In this document: positions 1 to 8,701 of the stretch, in pieces
Layout of the letters: each line of letters opens with the position of its first letter
How positions within the stretch are numbered: position 1 is the first letter of the stretch
DNA from: Cellvibrio sp. 79
Lineage (GTDB): Bacteria; Pseudomonadota; Gammaproteobacteria; Pseudomonadales; Cellvibrionaceae
Direction: 5' to 3'
Assembly: GCA_003056245.1 (NCBI GenBank)
Contig: MVDH01000003.1
Span: 1-64,000 of the forward strand
DNA length: 64,000 nt
The notes under the pieces: model-generated
Database searches by the model: none
What the model was told of the DNA's origin: nothing
The model's input: the letters and a program-made list of their open reading frames with translations, nothing else
Translations under genes and position numbers: made by a program

Positions 1-25
1 AGGCTTCGAGATCTTTTTTGTTCAT
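1..25 (-). CDS. 5' end of an unidentified gene (partial)
   Basis: An ATG at 25-23 opens a frame reading MNKKDLEA off the window edge. An AGGAT stretch lies about eight bases upstream as a weak ribosome binding site. Eight residues are too few to name a family. The call rests on the start codon, the spacing and the minus-strand orientation shared with the next two genes. Confidence 0.35.
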
Positions 26-97
26 ACTGTTTATCCTGCCTACAGGAGGTTAATGATAAACAGTTACACAGAGTTATTTACAGTCTCCTGAAGGAAA

Positions 98-655
98 TTA
101 TTTAGTCAGACGATTCGAGTCATATATAAAAACTTCCGACTCTTTACCAGCCCAGCGAGTTGCCACCAACGCGCTATCAGGGTTTTCCAATGCCTTTTCG
201 ATAACAGGTTTTAATTGTTCAGCTGTAGGTTTCGATTTAAACATCGCATGGTAGCGAATTGATTTTTCGTACTCTTCCGCGACATAGAAATAATAATCCT
301 CGCTATTGCTTAACAAACCGACATAACCACTGTATAACACCAGAACCTTGCGCTTCTGCTTGTTTTTTTGTGCAACATATTGTGCAAGTAATGTTTGCTC
401 GCCTTTTTCAAACGGATACTCCTGCCTTATAACCGAATATCCTGCCAGTTCCAATTTTTCTTCTGCAGTCGATTTCCCAGGTTTATCAAATTTCAACTTG
501 AATCCCCTCTTACCATTTTGTTCCTGTAAAAGAATTAAAGATGCAAAGTCCTTCCCAACAAAATGTTCCTGAGCTACCGGTAAAGTGCCCTCTGCGTGCA
601 CAGCGGCAGCCAAACATGCGAACAAACAAAAACTCACTAACACATTACTTTTCAC
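98..655 (-). CDS. small secreted protein of unknown function
   Basis: I do not recognise this 185-residue protein. The start is placed at a GTG (655-653) because AAGGAG lies just upstream and because the residues from there form a signal peptide: VKSN, a hydrophobic run (LVSFCLFACLAAA), then an AHA cleavage site. A longer frame reaching 751 would bury the signal peptide. The mature protein is charged and Lys/Glu rich, with no Cys pair or transmembrane segment, so it is probably periplasmic. It lies 82 bases downstream of the Kef-type antiporter on the same strand and may be co-transcribed with it, but nothing links the two functionally. Confidence 0.6.
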   Translation of the reverse strand: MKSNVLVSFCLFACLAAAVHAEGTLPVAQEHFVGKDFASLILLQEQNGKRGFKLKFDKPGKSTAEEKLELAGYSVIRQEYPFEKGEQTLLAQYVAQKNKQKRKVLVLYSGYVGLLSNSEDYYFYVAEEYEKSIRYHAMFKSKPTAEQLKPVIEKALENPDSALVATRWAGKESEVFIYDSNRLTK

Positions 656-737
656 AACCCGTTCTCCTTTATAATTAACCACTGAAATTTTTAACTGTAT
701 TTTATTTACATTCGAACCAAAAGTGTTTAACGCAGTA

Positions 738-2540
738 TCACAACTGCACATCCTTACTAAACAAATCTTTCAACTCTTTACGACTTTGCTTCACCAGTAA
801 CGCCAGCTCTTTTGGATCTTTACTGATTGCAATTGCTTGATGTAACAAACTATGGTCATGCTCACGGAAAATATCGATAGCATGTTGCGATTGGCCTTCG
901 GTGTAACCGACTTCCGTTAGCGTGCGCATGGCAGCGCTGAGGCTGGATTCGTAAATTTCACGGATCGGATTTTCAACTCCCAATTCAGCCAATTGATATG
1001 CGTGCGCGCGATCACGTGCACGTACAATCAATGTGATGTGCGGAAAATGAGATTTTACAAGACGAACGACTGCCAGGGATGCTTCGATATTTACCAATGC
1101 CACTACCAACACTTTCGCATCACGGATACCAGCAGCTTCCAGTAATTCAATACGCGTGGCATCACCGTAATAACTTTGTACACCATAATTTTTCAGGAAC
1201 TCAATGTGTTCAGGATTTTTATCCAGTGCATTAAACGGAATATTACTGGCGGTGAGGATACGGCCAATAATTTGGCCGAAGCGGCCAAAGCCGGCGATGA
1301 TCACTTCTGCTTTGTGTGCATCCGGCTCTTCCAATTGTTTTAAAGCATCTGCAGCGTGCGCCGCTTCTTCACTGGCTTTTTCCTGCATGGTGCGCTTGCG
1401 CGTAAAGAATTCATGCAGGATCACCAACGGACTGGTCAATGCCATGGAAATACCCACTACTAGCACGACGTAATTGGAAATATCCTCCGGTAAAAATGTT
1501 GTTTGTTCGGCGGTGGACATAACGACAAACGCAAACTCACCACCTTGCGCAAGCATTACCCCAATCAACAAACCATCTTTGATGGGAAATTTGCGAACGC
1601 GCAACACCAAAGCCACGACGAGAATTTTAATCAGCATTAATGTCAACGCGAGCACCAGGATTAAAAGCGGCTCGGCAAACAATAACCGTAGATTTAACGA
1701 CATTCCCACGGCGATAAAAAATAATCCCAATAATAAACCTTTGAAGGGTTCAATATCGGCAGCCAATTGATGGCGGAAACTGGATTGGGCAAGCAACATA
1801 CCGGCGAGGAATGCTCCCATACTCATGGAGAAACCTACCAATTGCATTAAATAAGCAACACTCAAAACAATTAACAAACCAGCGGCGGTGAGAATTTCAC
1901 GACTACCGTATTTGGCAACAATTTGTAATAACGGATTAAAAATTCGCGCGCCGGCCAACAATAAAAATGCCACGGTACACAAGCCAATCCACCAAGGCAC
2001 ATGCACAGCTTCACTGGCAGAGGGCGACCAGGTAGCGAGCAACAATAAAATCGGGATAACTGCAAGATCCTGCAATAACAAAATTGAAAAACCTTTTCGA
2101 CCAATCGGCAAGCCCATAATTTTGTGCTCTTCCATCAATGGAATGGCAAATGCGGTAGATGAAAGCGCAAGTGCAAGGCCGATCATAAAACCTTGCTGCC
2201 AACTCAAATCCAGGAACACTGCAATTAAACCGGTAATCGCCAATGCGGTTAACAACATTTGTGCACCGCCTAACAAACCAATATCCAGCCGCATTTTCCA
2301 CAATTGTTGCGGATTTAATTCCAGGCCGATAACAAACAACAACAAGACAACACCTAACTCGGAAAACTGGAAGGCAGCTTCAGGCTGATAAATTAATCCC
2401 AGTTCATAAGGGCCAATAATTGCCCCGGCCACCAGATACCCCAAAATTGCGCCCAAACCAAGGCGACGGAATAAAGGCACGGCAATAGTAGCGGCCAACA
2501 AATAATAAATAGCGTGTAATAGTGTTTCGTGGTGTTCCAT
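738..2540 (-). CDS. Kef-type K+/H+ antiporter (CPA2 family) with RCK/TrkA-N domain
   Basis: This 600-residue inner-membrane protein has the KefB/KefC layout. About 380 residues form a dozen hydrophobic segments of the Na+/H+ exchanger fold. A cytosolic RCK_N domain follows, with the Rossmann motif GFGRFGQ and the downstream LDKNPEHIE and GDATR segments expected for nucleotide binding. The family exports K+ in exchange for H+ under electrophile or pH stress. The start is taken at MEHHETLLHA (2540), where the first membrane helix begins; an upstream in-frame extension to 2603 is basic and unlike the family. No KefF/KefG-type ancillary subunit is adjacent. KefB and KefC cannot be told apart from sequence alone. 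Confidence 0.9.
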   Translation of the reverse strand: MEHHETLLHAIYYLLAATIAVPLFRRLGLGAILGYLVAGAIIGPYELGLIYQPEAAFQFSELGVVLLLFVIGLELNPQQLWKMRLDIGLLGGAQMLLTALAITGLIAVFLDLSWQQGFMIGLALALSSTAFAIPLMEEHKIMGLPIGRKGFSILLLQDLAVIPILLLLATWSPSASEAVHVPWWIGLCTVAFLLLAGARIFNPLLQIVAKYGSREILTAAGLLIVLSVAYLMQLVGFSMSMGAFLAGMLLAQSSFRHQLAADIEPFKGLLLGLFFIAVGMSLNLRLLFAEPLLILVLALTLMLIKILVVALVLRVRKFPIKDGLLIGVMLAQGGEFAFVVMSTAEQTTFLPEDISNYVVLVVGISMALTSPLVILHEFFTRKRTMQEKASEEAAHAADALKQLEEPDAHKAEVIIAGFGRFGQIIGRILTASNIPFNALDKNPEHIEFLKNYGVQSYYGDATRIELLEAAGIRDAKVLVVALVNIEASLAVVRLVKSHFPHITLIVRARDRAHAYQLAELGVENPIREIYESSLSAAMRTLTEVGYTEGQSQHAIDIFREHDHSLLHQAIAISKDPKELALLVKQSRKELKDLFSKDVQL

Positions 2541-2685
2541 AAACTTTGCTCGACGTGACCTATCCGGAGAACGAAAATATTTTACACGCACAGGCGATAT
2601 CACATGACCCTACGTGAAAATTATTGGAGAATTTTTAAAGTTTTAATGAATTATTCGAGAGTTAACCAAACACAACGAATGAGAA

Positions 2686-2716
2686 TGAAGCTCCGCCAAG
2701 AAATGCCGGAGCTTCA
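2686..2716 (-). terminator. weak hairpin terminator
   Basis: Perfect 10-bp arms (TGAAGCTCCG at 2686-2695 and its complement at 2707-2716) sit 13 bases after the stop of the lipoprotein gene. The run after the stem on the minus strand is only T-rich, so termination strength is uncertain. Confidence 0.5.
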
Positions 2717-2728
2717 TACTAAACAGAG

Positions 2729-3613
2729 TTAGTAGCGAGCAACACTGACTTCGTAGCTACCGAGATTATCACTATTATCAGCGAGTGACGTTTTGTCATT
2801 GACGGCAAAAAATAATTCACCTGGGCGATCAGCGATTAAGAGGTAATTATCGCCTGCAACTAACCAGCGACCGTAAGCACCGATTTTAACCAGCAACGCC
2901 CCATGATTTGCAGTGGGTAACAAGCAAAGCTGACCACAAGACGCTATTCCTTTTGGCGTAGACAATGGATGGCCAATATTCGATGGCCACACATTCACAA
3001 GACCTGCCGCCTTGATTATCACACGTTGATTTACTGCAACATTGATGTGGGATGCAGTATTAAAACTTGTGCCTCTTACCACAAAGCGCCTGGGTTCAGG
3101 CCAGCCCAAAATATCATGGAATTTACGTTGGCTTTTGCTTACGCGGTAATGAGCAATGCCAATATGGGGCGGCTCATTAAATTGTTGGATGGAAATTTTT
3201 AATTCATTGACCCCCTCCTTGAACGGTGAATAATCCAGGTTTTTACATAACAATACCCTCTCAGGGGCGTCGACCTGCATGTACTGATGGATACACTCAT
3301 GAAACCATGCACTGACATCCTTATCATTAACCAATGCCTGGATTTTTAACGCAGCCGGACCACGTTGCGGCGCTAATGCCGGCGATGGATAAGGGGAAGG
3401 GTAAATCGGTTCAAAATCTGACCTATACAGTGACAAATGAATACTCAGTGGCAAATACACGGCAATATCAAGCGTTTGCGAATCCAGCAAATCAGCGTAC
3501 GCCGGTTCTATACGCAGTGCGGGCGAAGCCCCATCATCTTGCGCAATGGTACAACTGGCTACGGTTAACCCCGCAACAACCCATAAGAACGAAAACATTT
3601 TTTTAAAAGCCAT
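2729..3613 (-). CDS. putative lipoprotein, function unknown
   Basis: The 294-residue product starts at MAFKKMFSF, preceded by CAGGAT at good spacing. Its N-terminus is a lipoprotein signal: two Lys, a hydrophobic core, then a VASC lipobox with Cys21 as the predicted lipidation site. The rest has a mixed beta-rich look with several Cys residues (HECIHQ, CKNLDYS, SCGQLCLLP) that could form disulfides in the periplasm. No enzyme motif is recognised. It is a single gene between the Kef antiporter and the oppositely oriented DUF1428 cluster, with a hairpin after its stop. Confidence 0.6.
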   Translation of the reverse strand: MAFKKMFSFLWVVAGLTVASCTIAQDDGASPALRIEPAYADLLDSQTLDIAVYLPLSIHLSLYRSDFEPIYPSPYPSPALAPQRGPAALKIQALVNDKDVSAWFHECIHQYMQVDAPERVLLCKNLDYSPFKEGVNELKISIQQFNEPPHIGIAHYRVSKSQRKFHDILGWPEPRRFVVRGTSFNTASHINVAVNQRVIIKAAGLVNVWPSNIGHPLSTPKGIASCGQLCLLPTANHGALLVKIGAYGRWLVAGDNYLLIADRPGELFFAVNDKTSLADNSDNLGSYEVSVARY

Positions 3614-3976
3614 ACTTATATCCTGATTAGTTATCCAAACAATGGGCAAGTCGATAATCCCGATACTCCTCTAACCGCCCCATTCCCCCTGCAAGAACAG
3701 GCGATCACCAGACCGCAGGCTCAATGCAGGGCAATTTATTCTAGTAGGAAAAGCGCTGGCATCAAAAACATTTTCAATCATAAAAATCGGCCTATCAGGA
3801 TGGCAGTGCACAAAAAGTTAAAAAAATTTAGCGTTCCTGTCGATTTCACCCACCCTGCTACGACTAATGTCTGAAACCGAGGAACGATGCAACAGGCTGA
3901 TGGCCAAATAAGGTATGACCTCAACCTCACCGGTTCTAATTTGATCTACTTTTTTAATCACTGAAGGAGATATCCC
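3614..3976. other. intergenic region between divergent genes
   Basis: These 363 bases separate the minus-strand lipoprotein from the plus-strand DUF1428 gene and must carry both promoters. An A/T-rich patch near 3780-3830 is the likeliest promoter region. The clear element is the ribosome binding site GAAGGAGAT just before 3977. I see no repeat, RNA or hairpin of note. Confidence 0.4.
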
Positions 3977-4342
3977 ATGACCCATTACGTAGATGGCTTT
4001 TTACTTCCAATCGCCCCGGAAAAACTTCCGGAATACCAACAAATGGCAAACAAAGCTGGCGCGGTGTGGAAAGAGCACGGCGCGATTGCCTATTGGGAAT
4101 GCGTTGGCGATGACCTTGATATCCAGGACCTGACCAGCTTTCGCACCGCAGCTGGCTGTAAGGATAATGAAACAGTAGTTATTGCCTGGATTATTTTTAC
4201 ATCGCGCGAAGAGCGTGATCGCATCAATGCGCTAGTGATGGCCGATCCGCGCCTGAATGATATGTGCGACAAAGAAAACCCACCATTTGATTTCAAACGC
4301 ATGGCTTACGGTGGATTTAAATCTATCGTGCGTTACGAATAA
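3977..4342 (+). CDS. DUF1428 family protein (YbaA-like)
   Basis: This 121-residue cytosolic protein matches the DUF1428 family over its full length: it opens with MTHYVDGFLLPI, has WKEHGAIAYWECVGDD in the first third, an ETVVIAWI strand mid-protein, and ends with a FDFKRMAYGGF segment. The fold is an alpha+beta barrel of the dimeric ferredoxin-like type; no reaction is established. GAAGGAGAT lies directly upstream. It is the first of four same-strand genes with gaps of 31 and 65 bases and then an overlap, closed by a strong terminator, so it is probably the lead gene of an operon of small ligand-binding or stress proteins. Confidence 0.88.
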   Translation: MTHYVDGFLLPIAPEKLPEYQQMANKAGAVWKEHGAIAYWECVGDDLDIQDLTSFRTAAGCKDNETVVIAWIIFTSREERDRINALVMADPRLNDMCDKENPPFDFKRMAYGGFKSIVRYE

Positions 4343-4373
4343 TTTTTTGGTCAATTGCTAAAGGAATTCGATT

Positions 4374-4781
4374 ATGGCAACGCAAGTATTTGTCAATTTC
4401 CCCGTTAAAGACCTGGATAAATCCAAGGCATTTTTTTCGCAGCTGGGTTATACATTTAATTCACAATTTACCGACGAAAAAGCGGCGTGTATGGTGATTA
4501 GCGATACCATTTATTCCATGCTGGTTACTGAGGCGATGTTTAAAACATTCACCCCCAAAACAATTGCGGATGGGCACACCACAAAAGAAGTCATCGTGTG
4601 CCTTTCTTGCGAGAGCCGCGCGAAAGTTGATGAAACTATCCAAAAGGCCGTAGCCGCCGGCGGTACTGCATGGCCAACAGAACCGCTTGACCATGGTTTC
4701 ATGTACTACCACGGTTTTCAGGATCTGGATGGTCATCACTGGGAAATTATGTTTATGGAACCATCACACGTTCAGGCATAA
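4374..4781 (+). CDS. VOC superfamily protein (glyoxalase/bleomycin-resistance-like)
   Basis: The 135-residue product has the paired beta-alpha-beta-beta-beta repeats of the vicinal oxygen chelate superfamily. It opens with FVNFPVKDLDKSKAFFSQLG, has a central region of the type seen in lactoylglutathione-lyase-like proteins, and ends with the strand GHHWEIMFME, whose Glu is a usual metal ligand. AAAGGAATTCG precedes the ATG. The substrate cannot be read from sequence. It sits 31 bases after the DUF1428 gene and 65 before the YCII gene, a combination common in gammaproteobacterial stress-type operons. Confidence 0.88.
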   Translation: MATQVFVNFPVKDLDKSKAFFSQLGYTFNSQFTDEKAACMVISDTIYSMLVTEAMFKTFTPKTIADGHTTKEVIVCLSCESRAKVDETIQKAVAAGGTAWPTEPLDHGFMYYHGFQDLDGHHWEIMFMEPSHVQA

Positions 4782-4846
4782 TCTTTCGCCACAAATGCCG
4801 GTGTAAAAGCCGGCGCAAATCCACATGCACACTGATGAGGGGAATA

Positions 4847-5233
4847 ATGAAATATTTATGTATGGTTTTTTATGATGAGAACATCATCAACAACATGACT
4901 TCCAACGAGTGGAAAGCCCTGAACAGTGAATGCGAAGCCTGCGGCCAGGGTTTGCGCGATAGCGGAAAAATGATTGGCGGCAATGCATTGCATCCATCAA
5001 CAACTGCAACCAGCCTGCGTATTCGCGATGGCAAGCCACTTATTACGGACGGCCCTTTTGCCGAAACCAAAGAGCAATTGGCCGGATTTTATTTACTGGA
5101 CGCCCGCGATTTAAATGAAGCCATACAACTCGCCAGCAAAATTCCGCCCGCGCGTTTTGGCACCATTGAAATTCGCCCTGTCCGCGAACTGGACCCTGCA
5201 AAAGATGAACGCTTCCAACAACACTTCGGCTGA
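4847..5233 (+). CDS. YCII-related (DGPF) domain protein
   Basis: This 128-residue protein carries the YCII/DGPF hallmarks: an MKYLCMVFYDE first strand, then the family motif DGPFAETKEQLAGFY and a C-terminal EIRPVREL strand. The family has a dimeric alpha-beta fold and is often encoded beside ECF sigma factors or VOC proteins; its activity is unknown. The start is the ATG at 4847, six bases after AGGGGA. Another in-frame ATG at 4835 overlaps that Shine-Dalgarno sequence. The 3' end overlaps the next gene by 29 bases, which suggests translational coupling. Confidence 0.87.
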   Translation: MKYLCMVFYDENIINNMTSNEWKALNSECEACGQGLRDSGKMIGGNALHPSTTATSLRIRDGKPLITDGPFAETKEQLAGFYLLDARDLNEAIQLASKIPPARFGTIEIRPVRELDPAKDERFQQHFG

Positions 5234-5723
5234 TGCCGATACTATATTTTCGCCGCCACGCATCGAACAGGCTGGCCCGTTTTTAATTGCCGGTTTACGC
5301 GAGCCGCTGGATGAAAATGCGCCGCAAAAAATCCCGCAGCTCTGGCAACAATTAATCAGCCGCTGGGATGAAATTACGCAACGCGTCAATACCGTAGATT
5401 ATGGTTTATGTATTCATTTACACAGTCATGAATATTATTACATGGCCGGTTGCGGCGTATGGGATTTCACCGGTTTACCCGAATCATTTAGCCCGTTTAT
5501 TATTCCTTCGCATACCTATGCAGTATTCACCCACAATGGATCGGTATTAAATATTCGCGACACAATTGATTTTGTTTTTGATAAGTGGCTGCCATCATCA
5601 GGATACAAACACGCCACGGCACCGGAAAATGCGTTGCATTTTTTTGAGCGTTACGGTGAGAAATTTGATCCCGATACTGGCAGTGGAGATATTGAAATTT
5701 GGTTACCGGTTACCAATCTCTAA
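5205..5723 (+). CDS. GyrI-like effector-binding domain protein
   Basis: The 172-residue product is a free-standing GyrI-like (AraC effector-binding) domain: an AGLREPL strand, a helix ending LISRWDEI, the strand pair YGLCIHL and YYYMAGCGV, an IPSHTYAVF strand, and a terminal acidic DIEIWLPV strand. No helix-turn-helix is attached, so it should bind a small hydrophobic ligand rather than DNA. The start chosen (MNASNNTSADAD) lies inside the end of the YCII gene; the frame is open further upstream, but that part is only YCII sequence in another frame. It is the last gene of the cluster and is followed at once by a terminator. Confidence 0.82.
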   Translation: MNASNNTSADADTIFSPPRIEQAGPFLIAGLREPLDENAPQKIPQLWQQLISRWDEITQRVNTVDYGLCIHLHSHEYYYMAGCGVWDFTGLPESFSPFIIPSHTYAVFTHNGSVLNIRDTIDFVFDKWLPSSGYKHATAPENALHFFERYGEKFDPDTGSGDIEIWLPVTNL

Positions 5724-5724
5724 A

Positions 5725-5758
5725 AATTAAAAGGAGGTCAACTGACCTCCTTTTAATT
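5725..5758. terminator. perfect 16-bp-arm bidirectional terminator
   Basis: Arms AATTAAAAGGAGGTCA (5725-5740) and TGACCTCCTTTTAATT (5743-5758) are exactly complementary around a two-base loop. It follows the GyrI-like stop by one base and lies 41 bases from the end of the convergent VOC gene, so it can serve both strands. Confidence 0.9.
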
Positions 5759-5798
5759 TGCTGTTATTTGCTCACCATTTACTTATCACACATGCAGA

Positions 5799-6200
5799 TC
5801 AAGCATCCCACTCCATATACCCATGCACTTCTGCATAATCATAGGTAGTAATTTCAAAGGGATTGCCATCGGGATCGCGGAAATAAATCGACCATGAAAG
5901 ATCATGATCAATAATGTTGGTAGCCATTCCTTTATCTTTTAAATGCTCAATCCAGGCAAAGAAATTTTCAGCGGTCACACTAAAGGCAATGACTGTATTC
6001 TGGATTATTTCTGATTCGAACAACGCCAAATGAATATTGCCTTGCGCATTGCCAATCGTTAATGGGCCTTTATCGGTAGCCCATGACTCAAATTCGGCAA
6101 CCCGCTCAAACCCGAGGATGTCTTTATACCACTGCTCTGCAAGTTTCCGGTTTTTAACCGATACATGGACGTGATCGATTAACAGCAATTTTGGAACCAT
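5799..6200 (-). CDS. VOC superfamily protein
   Basis: The 133-residue protein is a second, distinct vicinal oxygen chelate member. The first strand contains LIDHVHVSVKNRKLAEQWY with the usual N-terminal His ligand. The second repeat contains SWSIYFRDPDGNPFEITTYD, whose DPDGNPFE motif is typical of glyoxalase and dioxygenase-type VOC proteins and supplies the C-terminal Glu ligand. AGGAT sits seven bases before the ATG. It faces the four-gene cluster convergently across the terminator. The substrate is unknown; it is not close enough to FosA or gloA to name. Confidence 0.85.
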   Translation of the reverse strand: MVPKLLLIDHVHVSVKNRKLAEQWYKDILGFERVAEFESWATDKGPLTIGNAQGNIHLALFESEIIQNTVIAFSVTAENFFAWIEHLKDKGMATNIIDHDLSWSIYFRDPDGNPFEITTYDYAEVHGYMEWDA

Positions 6201-6240
6201 ATTATCCTCCAGGCATCAGGTCTCCAGCACAGTTTACAAT

Positions 6241-6272
6241 AAAAAACGGAGAGGCATAGCTCTCCGTTTTTT
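6241..6272 (-). terminator. strong hairpin terminator after the tubulin-like gene
   Basis: Arms AAAAAACGGAGAG (6241-6253) and CTCTCCGTTTTTT (6260-6272) pair perfectly around GCATAG, 21 bases after the tubulin-like stop, leaving a T-run on either strand. Confidence 0.88.
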
Positions 6273-6293
6273 AGCGCAAATATCAGAGCATGT

Positions 6294-8498
6294 TTATATT
6301 TTGGTTTTATCCACACTTAACGAGGTTGTATTAAGGGAAACAATACGCGTTTTGCTAATTTTGTGGCGATAAATTTCGCGCAAATACTTGATCGCTTTTT
6401 TCACGCTATCGCGCGATAGGCGAATATCGTTAATCGAGCAGAATTTTTCGGAGTCATTGATCAGCTCGCGGTACTTTTTCTCGTACATGGGTTTAATCGC
6501 GTACCAGTTGGTATCGAGAATCTTGGCCGGGTTCTCGTACTCATTGAGCATTTTATCCACTAGCTTTTCATCGAAATCTTCTGCGCGGATAAAGTCGAGC
6601 ATAGCGGTATCCAGCTGCTCATCGAAACGATAAGGGTCTTTGGCAAAACAACGTTTGATAAAGGCCACGATCAAGGTCAGGAAGTCATCACTTAAGCAAG
6701 GACTTTTTACGATCAGTGTTGTTAACGAAATATTCGCTGATGCACCAATGACTAATGCATAGCGTTTCAATGTGGTATTAGGGAACAAACCATTTAAATG
6801 GGATTTGAGTTTATTTAAATCCATGTAGGACAGCTTGTAATCTTTCGGCAATGAAATAATGGAAACAATCGATGAGCAGTTTTTGAAGAAGTGCAAATTT
6901 TTCAGCTCTTCCGGGTCATAACCTTTTTGCAGGTACTGCGCCAATGCATCGCGGTAGCGACCCGATTCAATCGGCAGCAAACTAATGCCCTCAATCGCCT
7001 GGGTCACTTTGTTAAAGTGTGGCAAATCGATAGAACGATAGAACAGATCATCAATATTTAATTCGCTGGATTTTTTACTTTCAATACCGCGCAATTTATC
7101 AACGCCTTGCGGCGCGGCGGCGGCGGGAATTACTGATTCGGCATAAGCAACGGCGACCGGGCCGGCGAGACTCATAAATAAATCGTTGGCGTCCAGGCGA
7201 ATGGTTTCGCCGATATCAATTCCCGCACGGCGGAAATAATTTTCGTCGTAATCGGTTGTCACTGCTTGCGCCGTGAGGATGTTAAAAATTTGCTGGGAAA
7301 TATATTGGTTGGCATATTTCTCCATGGCATTCACATCGATATGCTGGATGGCACCTTCATCGGTTTCTTCCGCGTAACGCATGATATCGTTGGAAATTAG
7401 CATCATCGCATTCCATGGACGAATGCGATGCATCACGCTGGCTTCACTGGAATCTTCATTATCGAAGTTGTAAGAGAAATCCCACTCTTCCGATAAATAT
7501 TTACACAGCAAGCGACCGGCATTGATATGTAATGCTTCCGACATTTCCACACCGTGATCGGAAATATTCGGCAGTATGCAAATACCGCTGGTAAAGATGG
7601 GTTCAAACACGAATGAATGGCCACGATTTTCGGCATCATCGGCTGGCGCGCGCACATCAAAGGTTTTGCTCATGTACGCATATTGTTGCGCAAGGCCAAA
7701 TTCACTCGCCATCCCCGAACCGGTACCGCCGCCTGCGCTGAAAATATAAAAATACAAGCGCGACTGGTTGGCTTTAATTCCGCAGGAATCGATCAAATAG
7801 GAATGCACATGTTTCCAATCGGGATTGGAAAAACGCTGGGTATCTTTATTCAAAATAATTTTAGCGAGGTATTGGCCAAGAATCGGGGCGTTACCCGAAC
7901 CACCGGCATGGACTTCAGACAAGTCCATGATTTTCATTTTGGTGTAATCCTTGAGGAAACCGGAGCGCTCGCCTTTGTGGGAAAAACGGATGCGACCTTC
8001 GATATCTTTATCCAGGTCACCGAGCATCACCAATGGCTCAATTAAAAATACCGGTTTGAGTTGGTGACTGCCTTTTAAATGCAAACTGCGTTTAATCCAG
8101 CGAATAGGACGCTGGTCCTGCTCGCGCACTTCTTTTTCTTCGGTGGCAAATTCATTCAAATAAAAATTGCGCGCGTTGTAAACGAGCGACGCAACATCCA
8201 ATGCGATGTTGGAGCCACAACGCCCCAAACCGATTAAACACACCGAGGGAAATTGCGGCTGTTTGCGCGAATCCTGATCCTGTTCATTGCTGAGGCGCGG
8301 ATACACACTGGAGCGAAGCGTATCAAGATTGTAGAGAATCTTGTTCAGATCCCGCTCGGTAAAATACATATAACCACTGCTGGAACCGGAGATGGATTCT
8401 TCTACAAGTTCAGCGTGCACCTTTGGAGTTGGCTCCAGCGTTACCAGATCATCTTGTTCCAGAACTTCGGTAGAGCGCGAGGATTTTTTGGTGGCCAT
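6294..8498 (-). CDS. stand-alone tubulin/FtsZ-superfamily GTPase-like protein
   Basis: The 734-residue protein carries the nucleotide-binding signature of the tubulin/FtsZ superfamily. There is a T1-type loop GLGRCGSN at about residues 90-97, a Gly-rich loop AGGSGNAP near 198-205 and the T4 signature SAGGGTGSG at 254-262, followed by an ILPN strand and an EALHINAGRL helix that fits H7. It is much longer than FtsZ and has no C-terminal FtsZ tail. It best fits the tubulin-like (Tubulin_2/FtsZl) group, thought to act in membrane remodelling rather than in the division ring. I could not find a clear T7 catalytic NxDxxD loop. It is monocistronic, with its own terminator and a 203-base upstream gap. 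Confidence 0.8.
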   Translation of the reverse strand: MATKKSSRSTEVLEQDDLVTLEPTPKVHAELVEESISGSSSGYMYFTERDLNKILYNLDTLRSSVYPRLSNEQDQDSRKQPQFPSVCLIGLGRCGSNIALDVASLVYNARNFYLNEFATEEKEVREQDQRPIRWIKRSLHLKGSHQLKPVFLIEPLVMLGDLDKDIEGRIRFSHKGERSGFLKDYTKMKIMDLSEVHAGGSGNAPILGQYLAKIILNKDTQRFSNPDWKHVHSYLIDSCGIKANQSRLYFYIFSAGGGTGSGMASEFGLAQQYAYMSKTFDVRAPADDAENRGHSFVFEPIFTSGICILPNISDHGVEMSEALHINAGRLLCKYLSEEWDFSYNFDNEDSSEASVMHRIRPWNAMMLISNDIMRYAEETDEGAIQHIDVNAMEKYANQYISQQIFNILTAQAVTTDYDENYFRRAGIDIGETIRLDANDLFMSLAGPVAVAYAESVIPAAAAPQGVDKLRGIESKKSSELNIDDLFYRSIDLPHFNKVTQAIEGISLLPIESGRYRDALAQYLQKGYDPEELKNLHFFKNCSSIVSIISLPKDYKLSYMDLNKLKSHLNGLFPNTTLKRYALVIGASANISLTTLIVKSPCLSDDFLTLIVAFIKRCFAKDPYRFDEQLDTAMLDFIRAEDFDEKLVDKMLNEYENPAKILDTNWYAIKPMYEKKYRELINDSEKFCSINDIRLSRDSVKKAIKYLREIYRHKISKTRIVSLNTTSLSVDKTKI

Positions 8499-8701
8499 GA
8501 TGAGTGAGTGTCCTTGATGAACAGTTAGCTATTAATGAGGGGGAAGGCCAGATACGGCTTATGGTCTTAACACCTATTAACGCTAGACGCGACTTGCAAG
8601 AAATACAAATTTGCATGCCGCGCCGGTTCAAAAAGTCATCGGAATCTACTCCATCCAATGCACTCAATGTTTTTCTCTTATCAACTCGATGTTTTTTCTG
8701 A

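Noticed and set aside
1888-2388. 166-codon plus-strand frame opposite the Kef antiporter
   Set aside because: It is antisense to a well-supported membrane protein; its Asn/Lys/Ile-rich composition mirrors the codons of the opposite strand.
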